A stretch of DNA of 61,861 nt. Source: SIG672 sp045657105 (lineage in GTDB: Bacteria; Bacillota; Clostridia; Oscillospirales; CAG-272). The translations under genes were made by a program, and so were the position numbers. Of the stretch, positions 40,039 through 48,360 are shown one piece after another (position 1 is the stretch's first letter; every line of letters begins with the position of its first letter). A model generated the notes under the pieces. It was not told the origin of the DNA, made no database searches, and worked only from the letters and a program-made list of their open reading frames with translations. Location: assembly GCA_045657105.1 (NCBI GenBank), contig JAZOSN010000042.1, positions 1 to 61,861 of the forward strand, given 5' to 3'.

Positions 40039-42111
40039 TTATATTCCGCCGCTTGCCACCGATCTTGCCGCGTCAAACGCGCTATGCAGTATGTCAATAT
40101 CGTCGCAAAGATTTGCCATACGGAAGTTGGGCGCTCCGTGTTGACGAAGATCTCTGCCTGCCGATGCAAGGAAATCTCCGGGGCCTCGAAGGGCGAGGTC
40201 TGCCTCGGCTATACGGTAGCCGTCGTTTGTCGAGCAGAGCGAATCAAGACGCTTTTTAGACTGCTCGGCAGGGTTGTCGCTCACGAGTATACACCAGGAT
40301 TTATGCTTGCCGCGTCCGACTCGCCCTCTTAGCTGATGAAGCTGAGAAAGTCCGAAGCGCTCGGCGTTTTCGATAATCATAAGCGTAGCGTTCGGCACGT
40401 TAACTCCAACCTCTATAACCGTCGTCGATACGAGCACCGAGATATTTCCGGAAACGAACTCCGACATTATCTTATCCTTATCGGCGGACGGCATTTTTGA
40501 GTGCAGACAGGCAATTTTAATATCGGGAAATTCGTCCGCGAGAGCCTGAGCATACTCGGTCGCGTTTTTGAGCTTGCCTGCGCCCTCGTTTATCGGATTT
40601 CCGAAAAAGTCAACCAGAGCCGAGGTGTCGGTTTCGCTATCCTTCAAATCGCTCGTGCTAGCCTCGATAGACGGGCAGACGATATATACCTGACGTCCTT
40701 CGAGCGCCTGCTTATGAACAAATCCTTTCAGGCGCGCTCTGTACTGCTCGTCAACGAGGAAGGTCGAAACCTTCTGTCTGCCTGGCGGCAGAGTATCCAC
40801 CGCGCTATGATCGAGGTCGCCGTAGATCGACATCGCGAGCGTTCGCGGTATCGGCGTTGCGCTCATCGCGAGAACGTGCAGATCCTTTCCCTTTGCGGCA
40901 AGGCTTTCGCGTTGATTAACTCCAAAGCGGTGTTGCTCGTCTGTAACGGCAAGAGCAAGATCTGCAAACTCTACACCCTGCGAAAGAAGCGCGTGCGTTC
41001 CGATCACAACCCCCGCCTCGCCCGAGGCTATCTCGGCACAGGCGGCGCTTTTCTTTGTCTTTGTCATACTTCCGACGAGAAGCGTACATTTTATTCCAAG
41101 CCTTCCGAAAAGCTCGGAGAGATCGTTATAATGCTGGACTGCAAGTATTTCGGTAGGCGCCATAAACGCTCCCTGACGCGAGCTTTTGGCAGCAAGATAG
41201 AGTGCCGCCGCCGCGCAGATCGTCTTTCCGCTTCCGACGTCGCCCGAAACAAGGCGATGCATCGCCTTTCCCGAGCCCATATCCGAATATATATCGCGTA
41301 TTACCCTTGCCTGTGCATCGGTCAGAGTAAAGGGAAGCACGTTTAAAAATGCGCGTTTATCCGCGTCCGAAAGCGTGAGCACAGCTCCCGGGCGTCCCTC
41401 GCGCTTTTTCGCGTTCTTCATTATCGAGAGCGCAAACTCGAAGAGCTCCTCGAACACAAAATACCTTCTCGCCTTATCAAGCTGTGCGAGATTTTGCGGA
41501 TCGTGTATTATCTTTATCGCCTCAAAAAGGCTTATAAGCGAGTTTTCCTGTCTTATATTATCGGGAATGACCTCGTCGCCGACCTCAGCGCTCTGAATAG
41601 CAAGCGAGATAGTGTTTCGGACGATCTTTTGCGAAAGTCCGGCAGTCAAGGGATATATAGCGTAAAAATCGGGGAGCGCACGCGAAAGCGCGGTCGATTC
41701 AAAATCAGGTGAGGACATATTCCACGAGCTTTTGCTTCTCGTGACCTTTCCGTAAAAGCGGAAGGTTTCGCCCGTGTGGAAAAGCTGCTTTACGTATGGT
41801 TGATTGAAAAAGACGATCTGACATTTTCCGCTATCGTCAAATGCAGTGAATTTCGTAAGCGTCATTCCTCTTTTAACGCTCACCGACTTCGGCTCGCAGG
41901 AAACGGTGAGTATCATCGACGAGGTTTCGCCCGACATCGCCGCCTCGCAGAGAGTCTTGACGTCGCCTCTGTTCTGATAGGCCCTCGGAAAGAAGCGGAG
42001 CAGGTCACCGACCGTGAAAACTCCGAGCGTTGCAAAAAGCTGAGCGCGTTTTTCGCCGATCCCCGAAAGCGCCGTTATCGGAGAGGTCATAGTTATCTTT
42101 TTGTCTGCCAC
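40039..42111 (-). CDS. recG: ATP-dependent DNA helicase RecG
   Basis: RecG regresses stalled replication forks and branch-migrates Holliday junctions. The 690-residue protein has an N-terminal wedge/OB domain (about 1-170), helicase motif I LVSGDVGSGKT, motif II DEQH, motif III AMSATPIPRTLAM, and the C-terminal QLRGRVGRGKHKSWC and GPGDFL segments typical of RecG. The start codon is GTG 42111, placed correctly after AAAGGAGGA. It has its own promoter and is not linked to the adjacent genes in function. Confidence 0.95.
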   Translation of the reverse strand: MADKKITMTSPITALSGIGEKRAQLFATLGVFTVGDLLRFFPRAYQNRGDVKTLCEAAMSGETSSMILTVSCEPKSVSVKRGMTLTKFTAFDDSGKCQIVFFNQPYVKQLFHTGETFRFYGKVTRSKSSWNMSSPDFESTALSRALPDFYAIYPLTAGLSQKIVRNTISLAIQSAEVGDEVIPDNIRQENSLISLFEAIKIIHDPQNLAQLDKARRYFVFEELFEFALSIMKNAKKREGRPGAVLTLSDADKRAFLNVLPFTLTDAQARVIRDIYSDMGSGKAMHRLVSGDVGSGKTICAAAALYLAAKSSRQGAFMAPTEILAVQHYNDLSELFGRLGIKCTLLVGSMTKTKKSAACAEIASGEAGVVIGTHALLSQGVEFADLALAVTDEQHRFGVNQRESLAAKGKDLHVLAMSATPIPRTLAMSIYGDLDHSAVDTLPPGRQKVSTFLVDEQYRARLKGFVHKQALEGRQVYIVCPSIEASTSDLKDSETDTSALVDFFGNPINEGAGKLKNATEYAQALADEFPDIKIACLHSKMPSADKDKIMSEFVSGNISVLVSTTVIEVGVNVPNATLMIIENAERFGLSQLHQLRGRVGRGKHKSWCILVSDNPAEQSKKRLDSLCSTNDGYRIAEADLALRGPGDFLASAGRDLRQHGAPNFRMANLCDDIDILHSAFDAARSVASGGI

Positions 42112-42146
42112 TCGGACGTCCTCCTTTAAAGAAATTTCTTAATAAA

Positions 42147-42175
42147 ATGATACCATATAATACCCTCTTTGTCAA
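42147..42175 (-). promoter_or_regulatory. recG promoter
   Basis: Minus-strand TTGACA (42170-42175), 17-bp spacer, TATCAT (42147-42152). Confidence 0.75.
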
Positions 42176-42199
42176 GACAAGCGATTTTTGCAAAAAACA

Positions 42200-42228
42200 T
42201 TGACAAAAGCTTCTCTTAGTGCTATAAT
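42200..42228 (+). promoter_or_regulatory. promoter of the surface-protein leader
   Basis: Perfect TTGACA (42200-42205), 17-bp spacer, perfect TATAAT (42223-42228). Transcription should start at about 42235, the first base of the structured RNA. Confidence 0.85.
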
Positions 42229-42234
42229 GTTCCT

Positions 42235-42335
42235 GTCACACAATTCAATAATTTTGCACCCTTAGGGAAACTATATCTTTGTAAAAAGATGTTTCTCTCT
42301 TTTCTGTGTCCCTATGGGTGATAGAATTGTGTGAC
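42235..42335 (+). ncRNA. unidentified structured leader RNA, candidate riboswitch
   Basis: A 12-bp closing stem GTCACACAATTC (42235-42246) / GAATTGTGTGAC (42324-42335) encloses a second helix CACCC-T-TAGGGA (42257-42268) / TCCCTA-T-GGGTG (42309-42320) with one T-T mismatch. Inside that is a smaller stem ATCTTT/AAAGAT (42275-42290) and an asymmetric pyrimidine-rich strand. The unpaired AATAATTTTG (42247-42256) against ATA (42321-42323) is an asymmetric internal loop. I can match it to no known riboswitch class. A terminator follows 23 nt later. Confidence 0.6.
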
Positions 42336-42358
42336 GACAATGAGAGATTCACTTTTTC

Positions 42359-42388
42359 GTGCGTCTCTTGTTGGAGACGCACTTTTTT
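42359..42388 (+). terminator. leader terminator upstream of the surface-protein gene
   Basis: Perfect stem GTGCGTCTC/GAGACGCAC, loop TTGTTG, six T residues. It lies before the start codon, so it must be bypassed for expression and is a likely control point. Confidence 0.88.
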
Positions 42389-42414
42389 ATTTTACATTCA
42401 AGGAGGAAACAGAA

Positions 42415-45400
42415 ATGACGAAAAAACTGATTTTGTTGTGCGTTGCTTTTGTGGCAGTGCTCTCGGCAGTTATATTGTCGGCAGTACTGACTATGTCGGC
42501 AGAGGAGGTGACGGAGTATAGTATTACATTTACAGACACCGAATACTCGGAGTACCTTTATCTTTATACCGGCCTCGAAAAAGACAAAGCCACCGAAGGG
42601 ACGGAAGTGTACGTATATTTTGATTGTTATGACGAAGAGTCCGAGTATTACAATTATGTACTTGCAGGAATACGTGTAAACGGCGGAGAGCTTATAAAAG
42701 CAGTTGGAGCCAACTACTATGCCAGCTTCACAATGCCTGCGGAGAACGTTGAGATTGAGGCTATACTTGAAAAGACGTATGGCATCACGTTTACGGGTAC
42801 AGAATATTTGAGCTTTTCTAGATCATATTTTTACGAGGACGAAGACGGAAATATAACAAATGTATCCATCAGTGGAGTAGACAGAGCCACTGAAGGGGCG
42901 GAAGTGACGGTATGGTTTGAATGTAATGACGAGGAATCTGAGCATTACAATCACGTACTTACAGGAATACGTGTAAACGGCGGAGAGCTTATAGAAGCAG
43001 TTGAAGACACCCACGGCCTTGCCTACTTCACGATGCCCGCAGAAGACGTTGAGATTGAGGCTATACTTGAAAAGGCGTATACCATAACGTTTACCGACAC
43101 AGAATACTCTGAATATATTCATACCCGTCACGGTATAGCCACCGAAGGGACGGAGGTGACGGTATGGTTTAATTGTGATGACGAAGAATCCGAGTATTAC
43201 AATTATGTACTTGCAGGAATACGTGTAAACGGCGGAGAGCTTATAAAAGCAGAGATGCACGACTATACCGACTTCGAAATGCCCGCAGAAGACGTTGAGA
43301 TTGAGGTTGTGCTTGAAAAGGCGTATGACATAACTTCGCCGGATTATCCTGATCTGCGGGTGTCCTACGAAAGCGCAAACGGTGGGTGGTATGTTTGTAG
43401 TTCCGCGCCCGAAGGCACAAAAATAAGAATCAGAACTCGCAGCTTGGAAATTCCCGAAGAACATCGCGTTGTCGGTGCATATATCAACGGGACGAAATAT
43501 TCCGTTGATGAGGAGGGATATATATACTTCACCATGCCTGACGAGGATGTTGAGATTGAATTTGTCGTCTCGCCAAAGAGATCTATTACGGTAGTCGGTG
43601 AAGGTTCGGAGCATATTAGGTTAAATGTACTTGATAACAGTGCTTTCGCAGGCACGCTTGTTAATGTTTATTATTATAAGTCTACATCTCGTCTAGAAGA
43701 GATAATAGTTGACGGCGAAACGATTCCCGCAAATGAAAACGGAGACGCCTACTTCACAATGCCCGATCACGACGTAGTGGTTACTCTGGTATCCGCTGAC
43801 AAATATCAAATTACTGTTAATCTTGATAATGCAAGCAGTGTAATTTTGGATAACCTCGATTATATAGGCATAGCATGTAATAACTTTGTTGTCGAAGTTC
43901 AAAACTCTGATACTGTTGCGGCAGGAAACACCGTGAATATAATCAGTCCTATATATAGAGTTGGATCAGACATTTTCGGTTTTTCCGCCCCTGTTATTTC
44001 CTACATTTATGTAAATGGCGAAAAAATCACTTCAAACAGTAATGTGTTCGAATTTACTATGCCGAATGAAGACGTTGAAATTGTTCTTGTCACCGAGCTT
44101 TACAAGCTGACAACAGCCAATGAAGACATTGAATTTCTAATCGAAATACATGAAGATTATTGGCAACCTACAATTTGCGCAAAAGAAGGTTCTATTATAG
44201 CCATTCTGTATAATGGTGATGAAGAGCTTGCCGGCGCATATGTAAACGGCGAAAAGATCAACGCAGACGAAAGCGGCAATATAGAATTTACCATGCCCGC
44301 AGAGGACGTTCAGGTTGAGCTTATATTTGCCTCCGTCTATGAGATCACCGTAGACGAGGATTTCGAATATGACTGCAACGTTTGGATAGATTTTTGGACC
44401 GATAACGGTTACAACTGCTTCGTTGCGGGACAAGAGGTCGAGTTGAGATACTTTAAGGAAGCCGGTTGGGTAGGCTTCACGGTAAACGGTGAAGAAATTG
44501 ACTTTACCGTGATCGAAGAAGACGACTATAATATAACGGTCATCTTCATTATGCCGGACAACAACGTTCTTATCGAAGGAATCTACGACGACACTCCGTA
44601 CACTATAACCGTTGATTCCGATTATGGCGTGTTCGTTCCTTCCTCAGCACTCGTAAATGAATATATATTTATTCAGGCAGAGCACGTTCCCGGATACACG
44701 CTGTCTATGACTCTTAACGGAATCGGTTACGACGAATTCACCGGTGGCGATCCGGACGGATTCCATATGCCTGCCGAAAATCTTTCGATAGTTATCACCT
44801 ACACCGCTAACGATACTAATCCCGAGGAGATCACCTTTGAGGCAGACATAGATGCTCTTCCGTCCGTGGGCTTCGGTTATGATTATACTCCCGACATCAA
44901 GCTTTCGGATAGTATTCTCGCCGCTATTCCCGAGGAAATGCGTGATGAAATAGAATTCATCTGGTTTGCATCAGACGAGGCGTTCCCCACACTTACATTT
45001 GATAATTACGAGGAATTCTTTACACTATATCAAATGGGATACGATCAAGCTCTTTCGACATTTGTTGATGGCTATAACTATGGAGCAGCATTTGCGATAG
45101 TCACCGACAAAAACTATGTTTTCGCATCTGACTTTGCAATAATCAACGGAGTAGAAGTCCCGATAACCGTTCTTCGTGTAGATATTGGAGTCGAGGAGAT
45201 CTATGGAACGGTAGTGTTCTTCGAGTTCGAACTCGCAGAGCTTGTCGAAAAGGACGTTTCGCTCGACCTCACGGTTAAAGACCTTCCTTCCGAAGGTGAT
45301 TCAGTTTACGACAGCGAAATAGATTTCGAGCTTCCTATCGATGCGGATTACGTTGTAGAAGATTTCCTGTGGCTTTACTCCTCTGACGGAGAGTTCCCCG

Positions 45401-45864
45401 AGATCAACAGCTTCGAGGATTTTAATTCTCTTGAAGACTTTATGGTAGAGTACGACGCAGTGTTTGTAAGCGAAGGAAAATACGCTATTCTACTTTTAGT
45501 TTCGGTTGATTACGGCACAAACATCACCGACGGAACGATCATCTTCAACGGTAAGATAATTACAGCAAGGGTAATTACTCAGGAAGAGCTTGAAGCTTCT
45601 ATGATGGCAAGCGGAAACCTCGTATACGTTCTCGTTGAGTTTGAGATTTCCGACGACGGCGCCATAGTTCCCGCAGAAATTCTCGGTGACGCGCCTGTCG
45701 GAGATGAGGACAATGACGGAGATCAGGAAAACATCGGAAACAATCCCGAAACCGGAGATGGAAATTACACATCACTGTTTGTATCTATTCTCACGGCTGT
45801 AATGGTTTTTGGTGTGTTTGTAATTGTTATGTCCGTAAAAAAATCAAAAAGAAATAGAACCTGA
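42415..45864 (+). CDS. giant repetitive surface protein with sortase-type C-terminus
   Basis: A 1149-residue secreted protein. The signal peptide spans about residues 1-28. Nine tandem domains of 75-100 residues follow (36 to about 805), each ending in a block like FTMPAEDVEIE; the first three are nearly identical in DNA sequence. Two further extracellular domains precede NPETGD, a hydrophobic helix and the basic tail KKSKRNRT, the layout of a sortase substrate. The protein is strongly acidic and rich in Tyr. ATG 42415 follows AGGAGG; the upstream GTG lies within the leader RNA. Role probably adhesion; ligand unknown. Confidence 0.85.
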   Translation: MTKKLILLCVAFVAVLSAVILSAVLTMSAEEVTEYSITFTDTEYSEYLYLYTGLEKDKATEGTEVYVYFDCYDEESEYYNYVLAGIRVNGGELIKAVGANYYASFTMPAENVEIEAILEKTYGITFTGTEYLSFSRSYFYEDEDGNITNVSISGVDRATEGAEVTVWFECNDEESEHYNHVLTGIRVNGGELIEAVEDTHGLAYFTMPAEDVEIEAILEKAYTITFTDTEYSEYIHTRHGIATEGTEVTVWFNCDDEESEYYNYVLAGIRVNGGELIKAEMHDYTDFEMPAEDVEIEVVLEKAYDITSPDYPDLRVSYESANGGWYVCSSAPEGTKIRIRTRSLEIPEEHRVVGAYINGTKYSVDEEGYIYFTMPDEDVEIEFVVSPKRSITVVGEGSEHIRLNVLDNSAFAGTLVNVYYYKSTSRLEEIIVDGETIPANENGDAYFTMPDHDVVVTLVSADKYQITVNLDNASSVILDNLDYIGIACNNFVVEVQNSDTVAAGNTVNIISPIYRVGSDIFGFSAPVISYIYVNGEKITSNSNVFEFTMPNEDVEIVLVTELYKLTTANEDIEFLIEIHEDYWQPTICAKEGSIIAILYNGDEELAGAYVNGEKINADESGNIEFTMPAEDVQVELIFASVYEITVDEDFEYDCNVWIDFWTDNGYNCFVAGQEVELRYFKEAGWVGFTVNGEEIDFTVIEEDDYNITVIFIMPDNNVLIEGIYDDTPYTITVDSDYGVFVPSSALVNEYIFIQAEHVPGYTLSMTLNGIGYDEFTGGDPDGFHMPAENLSIVITYTANDTNPEEITFEADIDALPSVGFGYDYTPDIKLSDSILAAIPEEMRDEIEFIWFASDEAFPTLTFDNYEEFFTLYQMGYDQALSTFVDGYNYGAAFAIVTDKNYVFASDFAIINGVEVPITVLRVDIGVEEIYGTVVFFEFELAELVEKDVSLDLTVKDLPSEGDSVYDSEIDFELPIDADYVVEDFLWLYSSDGEFPEINSFEDFNSLEDFMVEYDAVFVSEGKYAILLLVSVDYGTNITDGTIIFNGKIITARVITQEELEASMMASGNLVYVLVEFEISDDGAIVPAEILGDAPVGDEDNDGDQENIGNNPETGDGNYTSLFVSILTAVMVFGVFVIVMSVKKSKRNRT

Positions 45865-45883
45865 ATTTTGATTTAAACATTCG

Positions 45884-45920
45884 GCGGTTGCAGGCAGATA
45901 CCTGCAACCGCTGTTTTTTT
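45884..45920 (+). terminator. terminator after the surface-protein gene
   Basis: Stem GCGGTTGCAGG/CCTGCAACCGC with loop CAGATA, then a run of T. Confidence 0.92.
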
Positions 45921-45940
45921 AATATATTTGTCAAGAACCC

Positions 45941-45969
45941 TTGAATAAGCGAAAAGTATTTGCTATAAT
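45941..45969 (+). promoter_or_regulatory. promoter of the SLOG-prmC-ddl unit
   Basis: TTGAAT (45941-45946), 17-bp spacer, TATAAT (45964-45969). Confidence 0.75.
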
Positions 45970-46001
45970 AAAAAGGATAATGCATCTACGGAGGAAGCCC
46001 T

Positions 46002-46526
46002 ATGGAATTTGACAAAAGTGCAAGCTGCTGTTTCACAGGTCACCGAAAAATGTCGGACACTGAGAAGCAGTCGGCTTCCGACGAGATAAAAAGAATAGTC
46101 CGTACGCTCGTGCGGCATAGCGTGCGCCATTTTATCGCGGGCGGTGCGCTCGGCTTCGACACGGTCGCCGCAGTCACCCTTATAAATATGCGCGATAATG
46201 AACAGTTGACAGACGAAAACGGAAACGAGGTCAGGATCTTCCTGACGCTCGCAGTCCCCTGCCCTGAGCAGAGCGCAAGGTGGTCGTTTGCAGACCGCAC
46301 GCTTTATAACAGTATTCTCCGCTCTGCCGACGAGGTGGTAACTCTGTCCGATCACTACACGCGCGAATGTATGTTTATCCGCAACAGATATATGGTTGAC
46401 AGATCTGCCTACTGCATATCTTACGTCACACATCGCGGCGGCGGATCATATTATACTATGAACTATGCAGAAAAATCGGGGCTCGGCGTTATAAACATCG
46501 CTCCTGCCGTAAGGGGAGAAAAATGA
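46002..46526 (+). CDS. SLOG-family protein (DUF1273/YpsA-like)
   Basis: A 174-residue Rossmann-like protein. The N-terminal CCFTGHRKM and the IAGGALGFDTVAA glycine loop match the SLOG fold of the DUF1273 (YpsA) family; SDHYTRECMFIRNRYMVD is the second conserved block. SLOG domains bind nucleotides or their derivatives; YpsA itself is linked to cell division and oxidative stress in Bacillus. GGAGG precedes the ATG. Its last codon overlaps the prmC start (ATGA). Confidence 0.85.
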   Translation: MEFDKSASCCFTGHRKMSDTEKQSASDEIKRIVRTLVRHSVRHFIAGGALGFDTVAAVTLINMRDNEQLTDENGNEVRIFLTLAVPCPEQSARWSFADRTLYNSILRSADEVVTLSDHYTRECMFIRNRYMVDRSAYCISYVTHRGGGSYYTMNYAEKSGLGVINIAPAVRGEK

Positions 46527-47248
46527 ACGAAAGAGAAATTATACTCGATTTTTACAAAAACGATGCGGACTCCGCGCGCGGCGCTCTTGCGCGGCTTGAT
46601 GCAGGAGAGCACGCGGCTTACATTATCGGCGAGTGGTATTTCTGGCGGCACACGTTCAAAGTAAACCGCGCCTGCCTTATACCGCGTCCTGACACCGAGC
46701 GTCTTGTCGAGATAGCTATCCGCGATCTGCCGAAAAACTCGGTTTTCGTTGATTTCTGTACGGGAAGCGGCTGCATCGCGCTCTCGATCCTCTACGACCG
46801 TCCGGATCTCAGGGCTATCGCGATCGATCTGTCAAGTGAGGCACTCGATGCGGCAAGGGAAAATGCAAGACTGCTCGGACTCTCGGACAGAGCTCGGTTT
46901 TTGTGCGCCGATCTACTGACTACGGATCCGCTCGGAGAGCGGCTTTTCCCTGCTATAATCTCAAATCCGCCGTACATCAGAACCTCGGTGATAAGCGATT
47001 ATCCCGAGCTTTCCTGCGAGCCGATGATCGCGCTTGACGGCGGCGAGGACGGGCTTGTGTTTTACAGGCGTTTCGTTCGGGATTTTGCGAAAAATCTTGA
47101 AATCGGCGGAAAATTCATCTTTGAAATCGGCTTTGATGAGCGTGAGGACATAACCAAAATTGCCGAAGATCACGGTTTTTCCTGCACGGTGATAAAGGAC
47201 TACGGCTCAAACGACCGCGTGGCGGTTTTAGAAAAAAACAAAGTATAA
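46523..47248 (+). CDS. prmC: peptide chain release factor N5-glutamine methyltransferase PrmC
   Basis: PrmC methylates the GGQ glutamine of class I release factors. The 241-residue protein has the SAM loop VFVDFCTGSGCIALS, the catalytic NPPYI and the PRPDTERLVE block unique to PrmC/HemK. It is about 40 residues shorter than usual because the N-terminal helical domain is reduced. The start overlaps the stop of the SLOG gene by 4 nt. The usual neighbour prfA is not here. An unrelated N6-adenine methylase is unlikely given PRPDTE. Confidence 0.9.
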   Translation: MNEREIILDFYKNDADSARGALARLDAGEHAAYIIGEWYFWRHTFKVNRACLIPRPDTERLVEIAIRDLPKNSVFVDFCTGSGCIALSILYDRPDLRAIAIDLSSEALDAARENARLLGLSDRARFLCADLLTTDPLGERLFPAIISNPPYIRTSVISDYPELSCEPMIALDGGEDGLVFYRRFVRDFAKNLEIGGKFIFEIGFDEREDITKIAEDHGFSCTVIKDYGSNDRVAVLEKNKV

Positions 47249-47254
47249 TCTTTT

Positions 47255-47305
47255 AAGCAAAGTTTTTGAAAGGGTTTGGGAAAACTTTTTACAAAAAGTT
47301 TTCCC
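47255..47305 (+). repeat. single-hairpin leader element upstream of ddl
   Basis: AGCAAAGTTTTTGAAAGGG precedes a perfect hairpin (47278-47305) with arms GGGAAAACTTTTT and AAAAAGTTTTCCC and an AC loop. Eleven A-rich bases then lead to the ATG. It has one hairpin only, unlike the nrdR and hisC copies. Confidence 0.85.
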
Positions 47306-47316
47306 AAGAAAGAAAA

Positions 47317-48357
47317 ATGAAAAACGTTTGTCTGATATTCGGGGGAAAGTCCTCCGAGCACGAGGTATCGCTCAGAAGTGCGAGCGCAATACTTAGCGGA
47401 ATTGATCCGAAAAAATACTCGGTCACACTCCTCGGCATTACCAAGGAAGGAAAATGGTACGTCTTTGAGGGCGAGAGCTCGAAAATTGCCGACGGAAGTT
47501 GGATCTCGGACGAAAAAAATCTCACCGAGGCAGTCCTTTCGCCGTCCTTTGGAGAAAAGGCTCTCTGCCTCGCAGACGGCAGAAGCGTAAAGATCGACGT
47601 TATGTACCCTGCCGTTCACGGCGAAAACTGCGAGGACGGACGTCTGCAAGGACTTTTCGAGCTTGCAGGTATTCCATTCGTCGGACCGTCCTGCCTTGCA
47701 TCTGCGATCTGTATGGACAAAAGCGTAACGAAAGCGATCCTGAACGGAGTCGGAATTCCTCAGGCGAGAGCTTTCGTCGTACTCGACGCTCACAAGGAGA
47801 GCTCCTATGCAGAAGCGTTTGACTGGGCGCGTGAGATGGGATATCCCCTGTTCGTCAAGCCGACCTCGGCAGGATCCTCCGTCGGAAGCTCCAAGGTCTG
47901 CTCTGAAAGCGAGCTGGGCAAGGCACTTGACGACGCTCTCGCATACGGCGGAAAGGCTCTCATCGAGGAATATATAAAGGCGCGCGAGATCGAGGTTGCC
48001 GTCCTTGGAAACGAAACGCTTAAAATCTCGGTCTGCGGAGAGATCGATCCGGGCGCGGACTTCTACGACTACGACACCAAATACAAAAACGACACCGCGT
48101 CCTATCATATCCCTGCGAGAATTTCGGACGAAACCTCGCAAAAGATCCGTACTTACGCCGAAAAGATCTTCAAAACACTCGGTTGCAGAGGTCTTTCGAG
48201 AGTTGACTTTTTCGTAACTGCAAGCGAGGAAATATTCTTCAACGAAATAAACACCCTTCCCGGATTTACCTCGATAAGCATGTACCCAAAGCTTATGATG
48301 AACGAAGGCATGACCTTTGAGGAGCTTATCTCCTCGCTTATTGAGCTTGCAAAATAA
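47317..48357 (+). CDS. ddl: D-alanine-D-alanine ligase
   Basis: Makes the D-Ala-D-Ala dipeptide of peptidoglycan. The 346-residue ATP-grasp enzyme has the N-terminal FGGKSSEHEVSLRSA motif, the GVGIPQARAF and PLFVKPTSAGSSVGSSKV ATP-binding segments, and the C-terminal FFNEINTLPGFTSISMYP with the metal-binding Glu/Asn and Ser-Met-Tyr loop. Tyr at the last position suggests a normal D-Ala-D-Ala rather than D-lactate ligase. ATG 47317 comes directly after the leader hairpin, so the longer in-frame start inside the hairpin is rejected. Confidence 0.95.
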   Translation: MKNVCLIFGGKSSEHEVSLRSASAILSGIDPKKYSVTLLGITKEGKWYVFEGESSKIADGSWISDEKNLTEAVLSPSFGEKALCLADGRSVKIDVMYPAVHGENCEDGRLQGLFELAGIPFVGPSCLASAICMDKSVTKAILNGVGIPQARAFVVLDAHKESSYAEAFDWAREMGYPLFVKPTSAGSSVGSSKVCSESELGKALDDALAYGGKALIEEYIKAREIEVAVLGNETLKISVCGEIDPGADFYDYDTKYKNDTASYHIPARISDETSQKIRTYAEKIFKTLGCRGLSRVDFFVTASEEIFFNEINTLPGFTSISMYPKLMMNEGMTFEELISSLIELAK

Positions 48358-48360
48358 AAG

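Noticed and set aside
42235..42335. Known riboswitch or small ribozyme (c-di-GMP, hammerhead, twister)
   Set aside because: A GAAAC string is present but the CTGATGA core and required stems of a hammerhead are missing, and the conserved blocks of c-di-GMP or twister RNAs are absent.
42331..42414. Upstream GTG start giving a longer surface protein
   Set aside because: It lies in the closing stem of the leader RNA and before the terminator, and would bury the signal peptide.
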